From contig MVRC01000015.1 in assembly GCA_002067865.1 (NCBI GenBank), forward strand, positions 62,001 through 126,000: 64,000 nucleotides of DNA, in the 5' to 3' direction. The position numbers and the translations under genes are program-made. Below, piece by piece: positions 25,300 through 33,142 of the stretch (position 1 is its first letter; each line of letters opens with the position of its first letter). Under the pieces are notes generated by a model, which was given only the letters and a program-made list of their open reading frames with translations, did not search any database and was not told the origin of the DNA. The DNA comes from Methanomassiliicoccales archaeon PtaU1.Bin124. GTDB taxonomy: Archaea; Thermoplasmatota; Thermoplasmata; Methanomassiliicoccales; UBA472.

Positions 25300-26094
25300 T
25301 CAAGCCAGATGGTTTGGGCAATTCGGGTCGATGCTAAGCTCATAGGACTCGGAAGTACCCTGCAGGCCGTTGTAGAAATGGACATGCCTGATGCACTCCT
25401 CATCCCTTCCCGATAACAACTTCAGCCCCTCCCTGACCTGGAGCGCGGCGATAACGCTCGTGGTCGTGATCTCCGCCGCCATCTTCCGTTCATGGTACAC
25501 TACATCTGCCCCAGTGCAGCTGAACCGCTTCTGCATGACCTTGTAATGGCTTTGGTTCATGGCGCATTGCAGGCATGGCGTTCGTGGCGGAACGACCACC
25601 TGCACCTTACCAGAGAAGCCATCGGTCCCGCCATCGACATATGGTACCTTGGCGAAGTACGATTGAGCGTTCAGATGAAGACGGGCCGCGATGTTGTCCA
25701 GGCACCCAAAGACCACGTCAAATTCGGACATGGCCTTCCAGTCCATATCCTGTACCTTTCCGTTCACCGGTATGATCCTGGCCGCCGGCTCCAACTCCAT
25801 GGCACGCTTGGCCACGATGTCCGCCTTCATCCTTCTCTCGTCCGCATCCTCTTCCCTGAAGAACACGCACCTGTTGAGGTTGGACCGAACCACATGGTCC
25901 ATGTCCACAAGAGTGATGTTCTTGCATCCCGAGAGCACCAGGTCCTTCACGACCTCGTTGCCCAATGCCCCGGCACCTACGATGAGAACGTTCGACGCCT
26001 CGATGGCCGGTACGTTCAACCAGACGATGCGGCGCGACCGGTCCATCCGGTCCTCGTCCATCTGGTCCGGGGTGATCCTCTCCTGCTGCGACAT
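25300..26094 (-). CDS. E1-like (ThiF/UBA-type) activating enzyme
   Basis: 264 aa from the ATG at 26094 (GGTGAT ribosome site, also an in-frame TTG at 26100). GAGALG (about 40-45) binds the adenylate, and LVDMDHVVRSNLNRC contains the catalytic Asp and the Asn-x-x-Arg of E1s. CLDNIAAR is the conserved loop. Cys193 in KRFSCTG is the likely thioester Cys. Zinc ligands are Cys174/Cys177 with Cys259/His262 (CxxC...CxxH). It should activate the neighbouring ubiquitin-like protein. A MoeB/ThiF-like role is possible, but the E2 and JAMM context favours conjugation. Confidence 0.9.
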   Translation of the reverse strand: MSQQERITPDQMDEDRMDRSRRIVWLNVPAIEASNVLIVGAGALGNEVVKDLVLSGCKNITLVDMDHVVRSNLNRCVFFREEDADERRMKADIVAKRAMELEPAARIIPVNGKVQDMDWKAMSEFDVVFGCLDNIAARLHLNAQSYFAKVPYVDGGTDGFSGKVQVVVPPRTPCLQCAMNQSHYKVMQKRFSCTGADVVYHERKMAAEITTTSVIAALQVREGLKLLSGRDEECIRHVHFYNGLQGTSESYELSIDPNCPNHLA

Positions 26095-26100
26095 GGGCAA

Positions 26101-27201
26101 TCACCCTAACATCAGCACCAAGGCCATAAAGATGACATAGAACGCACCCCCCAGCATCAGCTGAGAGTACCTGATCTCTGCCACCTTGGAGCGCATGAAC
26201 AGGATAACCGCAGAAAGTAAAGCGAACTCAATGCAGATTGCCTGGAGCAGTTCGACGTTCACGCTCAGGTTCAGGGTCCATCCCGTCAGCAGCACTCCGA
26301 TCGTCACCGGAATGCAGGACTGGAACACCATCGCCCCGGTCAGGTTGCCCATCGCATAGGTGTCCTTTCCACTCCTCACCCAGATGACCGCATTGAACAT
26401 CTCCGGAAGTTCGGTGGCGATCGGGGCCACGATCAATGCCAGCAGCAGCGGGTTCAATCCAATGGAACCGGCCAACGCTTCGATCTGATCGACGAACATT
26501 GTTGCGCCCAGCAATATGCCAGTGAGACCCAGGGCGATCTGTACTATGATGAGCAGCAATCCAGGTTCCGATTTGTAGACAGCCTTCCGGAACGCCTCGC
26601 TCGCATCATCCTGGATCGTCTCCTCCTTGTTTGTTCCGTTCCCGTTCAGCCGTTTGAGCGTCTTGTGGAGAAGCAGCTCCTCCATCTCCTCATCTTCATC
26701 GCCCTCCTGCCCGCTGGAGCGGATGCAGATGGACATGTAATAGATGTAGATGGGGAACAGGCTGAACCCGATGAGCCATTTGACGATCTCCAGTTCCTTG
26801 GGGAGCAGCGCAGCCGTACCGGCCAGACCATAGGCCAGCAGGAAGAACTTGAGGTCGCGGCGGACCAGATGGCCCTCGATTGCCAGCGTATCCCTTTCTC
26901 TCTTCTTGCGGAACAGGAACACGGCCAGGCCGCACATGAACATGGCCAGGGTGGCGATCATAAAAGGAGAGCCCAATATCGCGCCAGCACCGATCTCCTC
27001 CCCCGCCTCCCCGCCGACCAGGACGATGGCTATGAGCGGCACGAGCGTCTCAGGCATCGCCGTTCCGACCGCCGCCAGCACCGAACCGACCGCCCCCTCC
27101 TCCAGATCGAACTTCTTCCCCAGCCATTCCACGCCGTTGGTGAAGAACTCGCAGCCGACCAGGATCAAGATGAAGCTGACCAGGAAGAGCAAAATGTCCA
27201 T
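26101..27201 (-). CDS. Ca2+/cation antiporter (CaCA family)
   Basis: About 366 aa from the ATG at 27201; an upstream in-frame codon at 27258 would run into the trpS promoter. The two inverted alpha repeats are clear: AAVGTAMPETLVPLIAI in the first half and PIATELPEMFNAVIW in the second, with the ion-binding Glu in each. About ten membrane helices flank an acidic cytoplasmic loop (EDEEMEELL). Exchanges Ca2+ for Na+ or H+ at the membrane. Its stop abuts the E1 gene, so both may be co-transcribed, possibly by chance. Confidence 0.88.
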   Translation of the reverse strand: MDILLFLVSFILILVGCEFFTNGVEWLGKKFDLEEGAVGSVLAAVGTAMPETLVPLIAIVLVGGEAGEEIGAGAILGSPFMIATLAMFMCGLAVFLFRKKRERDTLAIEGHLVRRDLKFFLLAYGLAGTAALLPKELEIVKWLIGFSLFPIYIYYMSICIRSSGQEGDEDEEMEELLLHKTLKRLNGNGTNKEETIQDDASEAFRKAVYKSEPGLLLIIVQIALGLTGILLGATMFVDQIEALAGSIGLNPLLLALIVAPIATELPEMFNAVIWVRSGKDTYAMGNLTGAMVFQSCIPVTIGVLLTGWTLNLSVNVELLQAICIEFALLSAVILFMRSKVAEIRYSQLMLGGAFYVIFMALVLMLG

Positions 27202-27297
27202 GAGATCAGGCGAATGAGGCGGGAAAACTATTTCAACAAATCGCCCGGTCGAAAGCATTTATTTAGCCCAGGCACGTTCTCCGCCCAACGGTATATC

Positions 27298-28416
27298 ATG
27301 AACGATTTCAAAGTGACCCCTTGGGAGGTGACCGGCGACATCGATTACGATGAGCTGATCGTCCGCTTCGGCACCAAGAAGATCGATGACGCACTGATGG
27401 AGAGGCTGGCCGGTTACGGTCCAGTCCACCTGTTATTGCGGCGCGGCATCGTTTATTCCCAGCGGGACATGGAATGGATCCTCAATGAATATGACAAAGG
27501 GAACAAGTTCTTCCTCTACACCGGACGAGGGCCGTCAGGCAACATCCACCTGGGTCACCTCATGCCCTGGATCTTCACCAAGTACATCCAGGACACATTC
27601 GGAGCGAATCTTTACTTCCAGATGACCGACGACGAGAAGTTCCTCTTCAACGACTCTCTGCAGCTGAAGGACACGAACAGGCTGGCGTACGAGAACGCCC
27701 TGGACGTCATCGCCTTGGGCTTCGACGTGAAGAAGACAAAGATCGTGGTCGACACAGAGTGCATCGATACCCTCTACCCTATGGCGCTGGAAGTGGCCAA
27801 GCGGGTCACCTTCTCCACCACCAAGGCCGTCTTCGGCTTCGAGAACTCCAACAACATCGGGGAGATATTCTACACCAGCATCCAAGCGGCACCAGCGTTC
27901 ATGGAGAAGATCCTCTACGACAAGGCGACCCCGTGCCTCATCCCCTGCGGCATCGATCAGGACCCCCACTTCCGCATCACCCGGGACGTCGCGGCGATGA
28001 TGGGACTGCCTAAGCCTGCTCTCTTGCACACCAAGATGTTCCCCGGCCTGACCGGCGGCGACAAGATGTCGTCGTCCGTGCCTGGCAGCACCATCTACAC
28101 CACCGACTCCCCCAAGGAGGTCAAGAAGAAGATCGGCAACGCCTTCACCGGCGGCGCGGTCACCGTGGAGGAGCAGCGCAAGAACGGCGGCAAGCCAGAG
28201 GTCTGCGCGGTGTACAAGTACAACTTCTTCCTGTTCGAATCGAACGATGAGGTACTGGCCGATCTGGCCGATCGTTGTCGCAAGGGTGAGGTTCTATGCG
28301 GCGAATGCAAGAAGGCGCTGACGGAGAAGCTCGTCAAGTTCCTGGAAGGGCATCAGGAAAGAAGGGAGAAGGCAAAGGACCAGATCCACGACTTCATGCT
28401 GCACGAGAACCTCTGA
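27298..28416 (+). CDS. trpS: Tryptophan-tRNA ligase
   Basis: A 372-aa class I enzyme. It begins NDFKVTPWEVTGDIDYDELI, as in archaeal/eukaryotic TrpRS. The HIGH-equivalent is GNIHLGH, the KMSKS-equivalent DKMSSS, and CGIDQDPHFRITRDVA is the Trp-binding region. Start at 27298 (ATG, TATA-like TTTATTTAGCC about 35 bases before) was chosen because the longer reading frame overlaps the divergent antiporter. It charges tRNA-Trp. Its TGA stop overlaps the apparent start of the TrmO-like gene. Confidence 0.95.
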   Translation: MNDFKVTPWEVTGDIDYDELIVRFGTKKIDDALMERLAGYGPVHLLLRRGIVYSQRDMEWILNEYDKGNKFFLYTGRGPSGNIHLGHLMPWIFTKYIQDTFGANLYFQMTDDEKFLFNDSLQLKDTNRLAYENALDVIALGFDVKKTKIVVDTECIDTLYPMALEVAKRVTFSTTKAVFGFENSNNIGEIFYTSIQAAPAFMEKILYDKATPCLIPCGIDQDPHFRITRDVAAMMGLPKPALLHTKMFPGLTGGDKMSSSVPGSTIYTTDSPKEVKKKIGNAFTGGAVTVEEQRKNGGKPEVCAVYKYNFFLFESNDEVLADLADRCRKGEVLCGECKKALTEKLVKFLEGHQERREKAKDQIHDFMLHENL

Positions 28417-28796
28417 TCTTCGTACCCATCGGTTACGTTCGCAACGGCGTGCATGAATCGAGGGACTTCTCCGAGGTCGTCTCAGAGATCGTCATCGATC
28501 CAGAGCTGACCGAAGGCCTCTATCATCTGGAGAAGCACGAGAAGATCGTGGTCGTCTTCGCCTTCGACCAGAACATCGGAAAGGGGTTCAAGCTGCATCT
28601 TCACCCGAAGGGGATCGAATCGAACCCTGAGGTCGGGGTGTTCGCTTCCCATTCGCCGTTCCGGCCGAATCCCATCGGCATCGATCCCGTGGCGCTGCTG
28701 AAGATCGAAGGCAATGTTCTGACGGTCAAGGGCCTGGAGGCCTTTGACGGCACCCCGTTGCTGGACATAAAGCCATACAATTGGCCATCCCGCTAA
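28413..28796 (+). CDS. trmO: TrmO/TsaA-like tRNA-modification methyltransferase, apparent CTG start
   Basis: About 127 aa. IFVPIGYVRNG at the very start, FRPNPIGIDPVALL (the family RPNxIG motif) and GTPLLDIKPYNW at the end fit the VirR/TsaA/TrmO fold, which methylates t6A37 in tRNA with SAM. Homology begins two codons after the TrpRS stop. No ATG, GTG or TTG lies in frame close to it, and the only near-cognate codon is CTG at 28413, overlapping the TGA. An ATG at 28296 would add an unlikely extension. The usual RSPxRPN is HSPFRPN. Confidence 0.78.
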   Translation: MIFVPIGYVRNGVHESRDFSEVVSEIVIDPELTEGLYHLEKHEKIVVVFAFDQNIGKGFKLHLHPKGIESNPEVGVFASHSPFRPNPIGIDPVALLKIEGNVLTVKGLEAFDGTPLLDIKPYNWPSR

Positions 28797-28833
28797 GAAA
28801 GTCAAATATATCGTAGAAAGTTTCCCCTGGTCC

Positions 28834-30354
28834 ATGAGCGCCTCGCAGTTGTTGGAAGGACTAAGCTACCCTGAGCGCAAGGTCCTGCTCACCCTGAACC
28901 AGTTGAACGGCTCCGCCAGTCCCGAGCGGATCTTCCAGGTGGGCGAGTTCCAGCAGCAGGTCGAGGTCATGAACGCCGCCTCCTGGCTGCAGTCCAAGGG
29001 GCTGATCGAGATCCAGGAGAGCGCCAAGAAATGGTACTCGCTCCGCTCCGCCGCCGTGCTGGACAACGGCCTGCCAGAGAGGAAGGCGCTGGACTTCATA
29101 GGGAAGCATGATAACAAGTCCACCATCGCCCAGCTGGAGGAGGGCATCGGCAAGGCCGATTCATCCCTGGCCATCGGTTGGTTGAAGCGCAAGGGGCTGG
29201 TCAACTTCGAAAAGTCCGGTCCGGTGCCAGTGCTGGTCCTGAACGAGAACGGCCTGAAGGCCGTCTCGGGGGACATGGCCGACGAGCAAGTATTGAAGTC
29301 CCTCGCCTCAGGCGACAGGCCCGAGACCGAGCTGGACATGACCGTCGTGCAACAGCTGAAGACCAGGCAGGAGCTGATCACCGAGAAGCTGGTCATCTCC
29401 CGCACCTTTGGCATCACCGACCTGGGCAAGGAGGTCGTCTCCCTCGGCATCGAGCTGAAGGAGGAGGTCGCCCAGCTCACCCCCGAGCTGATCCAGACCG
29501 GCAAGTGGAAGGAGGTCAGCCTGCGCCGCTACGACATCAAGACGTTCGCCCCGGCGCAGTACGCGGCCAAGAAGCACCCGCTGACCAGGATCGGCGACGA
29601 GATCAGGCGCATATTCGTGCAGATGGGCTTCACCGAGATCGAGGACGAGTTCGTGCAGCCGGCGTTCTGGAACATGGACGCCCTGTTCACTCCGCAGGAC
29701 CACCCTGCCAGGGACATGCAGGACACCTTCTACCTGGGATGGCCGAAGACAGTCCCTCTCGACGACGAGGGGGTAGTCAGCAAGGTCAAGGCGGTCCACG
29801 AGAACGGCGGTGACACCGGTTCGCTGGGATGGAGGTCCAAGTGGTCCAGGGACGAGGCCGAGAGGGCGTTGCTGCGGACCCACACCACCGTCAACACCAT
29901 CCGATACCTGTCAAAGCACCCTGACCCCCCGGCCAAGGTGTTCAGCATCGGCCGTATCTTCAGGAACGAGGCCATCGACGCCACCCACCTGCCTGAGTTC
30001 ATGCAGATCGAGGGCATCATCGTGGAGGAGGGCGCCAGCTTCGACATGTTGGTCGGCGTGCTGAAGGAGTTCTATCAGCGCATGGGCTTCGATATCATCC
30101 GTTTCAGGCCAGGCCCTTTCCCGTATACCGAGCCATCCCTGGAGATCGAGGTCTTCTACAACAACCGCTGGATGGAGCTGGGCGGGGCCGGCGTGTTCCG
30201 TCCCGAGGTGGCTTCGCCGCTGGGTCTAAAGTACCCGGTGCTGGCATGGGGTCTCGGCTTCGAGCGCCTGGCCATGCTCCGCTGGAACCTGAAGGACATC
30301 AGGGAGCTGTACGTCACAGATCTGGACCTGCTCCGGTCCAGCCCGATCTTTTGA
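28834..30354 (+). CDS. pheS: Phenylalanine-tRNA ligase alpha subunit
   Basis: A 506-aa protein. An archaeal-type N-terminal winged-helix region (about 1-220) precedes the class II catalytic core: HPLTRIGDEIRRIFVQMGF, DTFYLGWP, GSLGWRSKWSRDEAERALLRTHTTVNT (motif 2 region), and the closing GWGLGFERLAMLRW (motif 3). Catalyses Phe charging with the beta subunit, absent here. It overlaps the convergent TPR regulator gene by 41 bases at the 3' ends. ATG start with TATA-like AAATATATCG upstream. Confidence 0.95.
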   Translation: MSASQLLEGLSYPERKVLLTLNQLNGSASPERIFQVGEFQQQVEVMNAASWLQSKGLIEIQESAKKWYSLRSAAVLDNGLPERKALDFIGKHDNKSTIAQLEEGIGKADSSLAIGWLKRKGLVNFEKSGPVPVLVLNENGLKAVSGDMADEQVLKSLASGDRPETELDMTVVQQLKTRQELITEKLVISRTFGITDLGKEVVSLGIELKEEVAQLTPELIQTGKWKEVSLRRYDIKTFAPAQYAAKKHPLTRIGDEIRRIFVQMGFTEIEDEFVQPAFWNMDALFTPQDHPARDMQDTFYLGWPKTVPLDDEGVVSKVKAVHENGGDTGSLGWRSKWSRDEAERALLRTHTTVNTIRYLSKHPDPPAKVFSIGRIFRNEAIDATHLPEFMQIEGIIVEEGASFDMLVGVLKEFYQRMGFDIIRFRPGPFPYTEPSLEIEVFYNNRWMELGGAGVFRPEVASPLGLKYPVLAWGLGFERLAMLRWNLKDIRELYVTDLDLLRSSPIF

Positions 30355-31618
30355 TCCCTGCTAAAGTGGCATGTTCCTTCGCCTTTTCCTTCTGCCCTAG
30401 CTTGTCGTAAGCCAGGTACATCGTCTCATGGATACGCTTCTTGTCGCCAGGCCGGGCCAGTCCCAAGGCCTTGCTGAGATACTTGACCGCGTCGGCCGGG
30501 TTCCCCTCGGCCAAAAACACCTTGCCCATCTGGTGGTACAGCCTTTCCACCGCGTCCGGGTCCTTGCGCACCTGCTCCTTGCCCAGCAGGGCGTTCAGGC
30601 CGTCCCTGGCAGCTTTATGCTGTCCGGTCCTCGACAATGACTCGGCCGACAGGCATTCCATTTCCAGGTCGGTAACATCAGAAGGAACGCATGATCTGGC
30701 TTCATTCAGGACATCGAGCGCCTCCTTCGGGCGGTTCGTGCCAAGCAGGACGATCGCCTTGAGCTTGGCCCCGATCACTTTATCCTCTGTTGGTTCGGAG
30801 GAAATGAGCGAATCGGCCATCGCCAGGGCGGTCTTCGTATCCCCGATCGCCTGGGCCACCAGGCCAGTCGTGTTGATGATCCTCGGACCGTACTTCTCCG
30901 ATGCAGTGGGAACTAGGAGGAGATCGGCCAGCACGTCCTTATCGGCCAGCTCGATCAAGACCGGCCCCTTCGAGGCCACCATCATCTCCACTTCCTTCGT
31001 TCGCTTTGCCTTGAGGAGGTGGTACAGCCTTTCCTTGTAATCCCCTTCTTTGAGCCAGTAATCGGCCGCATGAGAGTGATATTGCCGGAGATCGTCCTCG
31101 AAGACCAGGGCGGGAACGGATTCCTTCAGGTCCTGAGGCATGTCGACCATACCGGTCTTGTCCTCAGGAAGCAAGGAGATCGTGGTCTCGGGAAGTATGG
31201 AACGGCGGAACGGCTTTCTGAAGACCGATGCCATGCCCAGGACGGGCCTCTGTTCCTCGTCGAGAGAATCCCACAGCTCGGGTCCCTTGCAGCGCTTCAG
31301 GTCCAGAAGGGGAGCGAGCTCGATACCTTGCTTCTCCACATAGTCCTTCAGGTTCTTCGCCCGCTTCTCTCCCGCCTCGGTGAGGAAGTAGACCTTCCTC
31401 TTGGTCGGCCCCTTCCTGATATGGGCGATCCTCTCCTCTACCTCGGCCACCTCCTTCAGTTTCTTCAGCTCGATGGCCGCATGGGCACGCGATATGCGCA
31501 AGGCCTCGGCGATGCCATCCTGGCTCACCTCTGCTGGGGCTTCGAAGTTCTGCTGGAATTTGGAATACTGGGCCAGATGGAGGATTATCCTCTCTCCGAT
31601 GGTGACGGCGCTGGGCAT
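30314..31618 (-). CDS. Winged-helix N-terminal protein with TPR-like repeats
   Basis: A 434-aa protein. Residues 1-100 form a winged helix (SQDGIAEALRISRAHAAIELKKL recognition helix, then KVYFLTEAGEKRA wing). The remaining residues carry helical TPR-like repeats (YHQMGKVFLAEGNPADAVKYLSKALGLARPGDKKR is one repeat and RETM follows). Typical of archaeal regulators in this lineage, with the ligand unknown. Its end overlaps pheS in opposite orientation. The next same-strand gene starts about 83 bases upstream with its own small cluster. Confidence 0.7.
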   Translation of the reverse strand: MPSAVTIGERIILHLAQYSKFQQNFEAPAEVSQDGIAEALRISRAHAAIELKKLKEVAEVEERIAHIRKGPTKRKVYFLTEAGEKRAKNLKDYVEKQGIELAPLLDLKRCKGPELWDSLDEEQRPVLGMASVFRKPFRRSILPETTISLLPEDKTGMVDMPQDLKESVPALVFEDDLRQYHSHAADYWLKEGDYKERLYHLLKAKRTKEVEMMVASKGPVLIELADKDVLADLLLVPTASEKYGPRIINTTGLVAQAIGDTKTALAMADSLISSEPTEDKVIGAKLKAIVLLGTNRPKEALDVLNEARSCVPSDVTDLEMECLSAESLSRTGQHKAARDGLNALLGKEQVRKDPDAVERLYHQMGKVFLAEGNPADAVKYLSKALGLARPGDKKRIHETMYLAYDKLGQKEKAKEHATLAGIKRSGWTGAGPDL

Positions 31619-31700
31619 GATATCGTCTCTAAACCGCCGAATAAAGATGACACGTAATCTATTACAATTAGCCTAACTTTCCAGAAAATGAGAATGACGT

Positions 31701-31982
31701 TCAGACATCCACACCGAAGATGCTTCCAAACTCCTCCATTATCTTGAATTCGGTCAGGTATCGCATCCCCTTCTCAGTTATCCTGATCTCGCCTTCCGAT
31801 CCCTGGTCCAGCGTTATCAATCCGTTCCTTTTCATCTGATCCAGGTATTGCATGAGGCGTTCGTAGGGAACGTTCGCATCATGAATGATATGGGTGACCC
31901 TGACATTGCCATCATTCAACGATCTCAAAATGTCCGCAAATATGCGGCATTTGGTCCTGTGAGAAGGTCTGGCATCAACCAT
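31701..31982 (-). CDS. Small winged-helix regulator (PF14947-like)
   Basis: About 93 aa from the ATG at 31982. RTKCRIFADILRSLNDG leads into a recognition helix region (VPYERLMQYLDQMKRNGLI) and a wing with ITEKGMRYL, the compact archaeal wHTH pattern. A likely DNA-binding regulator. It overlaps the end of a 39-aa membrane ORF upstream, which in turn overlaps another, suggesting a coupled set. Longer in-frame start at 32024 is less likely. Confidence 0.7.
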   Translation of the reverse strand: MVDARPSHRTKCRIFADILRSLNDGNVRVTHIIHDANVPYERLMQYLDQMKRNGLITLDQGSEGEIRITEKGMRYLTEFKIMEEFGSIFGVDV

Positions 31983-32094
31983 CGAAGAACCTCGCTCGGA
32001 CCATCGTGACGAGGAAGATGGCATATCCTATCATGCTTAGCGCCAACACAGTGGTCAATGCCCAACCTCCCGTGCTGGAATTAATTACGTTCAT
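31975..32094 (-). CDS. Small single-span membrane protein (39 aa)
   Basis: From the ATG at 32094, a 39-aa product with one hydrophobic helix (ALTTVLALSMIGYAIFLVTM) and a basic C-terminus (RARF). The ATG overlaps the stop of another small membrane ORF by four bases, and its own stop overlaps the wHTH gene. This coupling supports it as real despite its size. Function unknown. Confidence 0.45.
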   Translation of the reverse strand: MNVINSSTGGWALTTVLALSMIGYAIFLVTMVRARFFDG

Positions 32095-32279
32095 AGCACA
32101 TAATCGAAGCTGAGCATCGAATAGGCGACGTTGCACATTATGAGCATGAACCCGGTAATTCCTAGGAGGGTGCACCTTTCTGGCTGCCTCTCCGTTCGTC
32201 GCGTTGCTCGGTGCCATGGACCATGTAAGCCGATGGATGAAGAGAGATAGACCTCGAAAAGAAAGATAGCACAGCACAA
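32091..32279 (-). CDS. Possible small membrane protein, coupled to the next
   Basis: A 62-aa frame whose last 25 residues (LLGITGFMLIMCNVAYSML) form a membrane helix, preceded by a basic stretch (RATRRTERQPER). Stop and next ATG overlap by four bases. The start is uncertain, since no ribosome site is clear. It is opposite dtdA, 32 bases from it. It may be a true short protein or only a fortuitous frame. Confidence 0.3.
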   Translation of the reverse strand: MCCAIFLFEVYLSSSIGLHGPWHRATRRTERQPERCTLLGITGFMLIMCNVAYSMLSFDYVL

Positions 32280-32311
32280 AGTCTAATGTCATAATCAGCC
32301 ATGCAGAGATC

Positions 32312-33142
32312 ATGCGTCTGATGCTGGCCAGCGAAGAGGACGTGGCAGGGATCAACATCCGGGACCGTTTGCTCGAAGCGGCCAAATGGGAGGAGGTCGC
32401 CACCTTCGATGGGCGTCCGGTGCTGAAAACGAATGGCTTATTATTGGCCAGCATGGCGAAACCCCATCTCTTCGCTAATGACGTCGACAAGGAGTTCATG
32501 GCCGCCACCGGTCTGAAGATCGACGATATCATCTTCCTTTCCAGGCACAGGGCGGCATCTGGCATCCCCACCCTCACTGTCCATCCCATCGGCAACTATG
32601 GAAAGGCAGATTATGGCGGAAAGGAAGGACAACTGGTCCCTTTATCCCCGGCACTGATGACGGCTTTGCTGCGCCAATTGAAGATAGAATCAAACGGCCT
32701 TCCGTTCCAGGTTTCGTACGAGGTCACGCATCATGGCCCCTGGCTGGAGACGCCGACCCTGTTCATCGAGATCGGCAGCGACGAGAGGAACTGGGGCCAT
32801 AAAGGAGCGGCGGAGGCCATCGCGCGCAGTCTTCTGAACGCCGAACAGGATGATGCTCCCGTGGCCATCGGCATCGGGGGAGGTCATTATGCGCCCCGCT
32901 TTACCGAGGCTAGCCTGTCGCACCGCATCAGCTTTGGACACATGGTTCCAAATCATGCGCTGGAGGATATCGGTGTCGAGGTCATTACCGATCGGATCAC
33001 AAAGGCGATGAATGCCAGCAAGGCATCGATGGCCTACATCCACAAGAAGTCCATGTCAGGGGCGAAGGCCCGCGAGATGAGGGCCATCTGTGAAGCTCTG
33101 GGCCTGAAGGTGGTCGATTCGGCCTCGCTCCAGCCCAGATGA
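32312..33142 (+). CDS. dtdA: D-aminoacyl-tRNA deacylase
   Basis: A 276-aa GEK1/DtdA-family zinc enzyme. LSRHRAASGIPTLTVHPIGN, EVTHHGPWLETPTLFIEIGS, IGGGHYAPRFTE and SFGHMVPNHA are the conserved metal-ligand and substrate segments. It hydrolyses D-aminoacyl-tRNA to prevent misincorporation. Length is normal for archaea. Its gene ends one base before the convergent zinc-ribbon membrane protein gene. Confidence 0.95.
   Translation: MRLMLASEEDVAGINIRDRLLEAAKWEEVATFDGRPVLKTNGLLLASMAKPHLFANDVDKEFMAATGLKIDDIIFLSRHRAASGIPTLTVHPIGNYGKADYGGKEGQLVPLSPALMTALLRQLKIESNGLPFQVSYEVTHHGPWLETPTLFIEIGSDERNWGHKGAAEAIARSLLNAEQDDAPVAIGIGGGHYAPRFTEASLSHRISFGHMVPNHALEDIGVEVITDRITKAMNASKASMAYIHKKSMSGAKAREMRAICEALGLKVVDSASLQPR

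Noticed and set aside
26665-27297. Extended N-terminus for TrpRS (about 200 residues)
   Set aside because: It is the antisense of the antiporter gene; TrpRS homology starts at the ATG at 27298.
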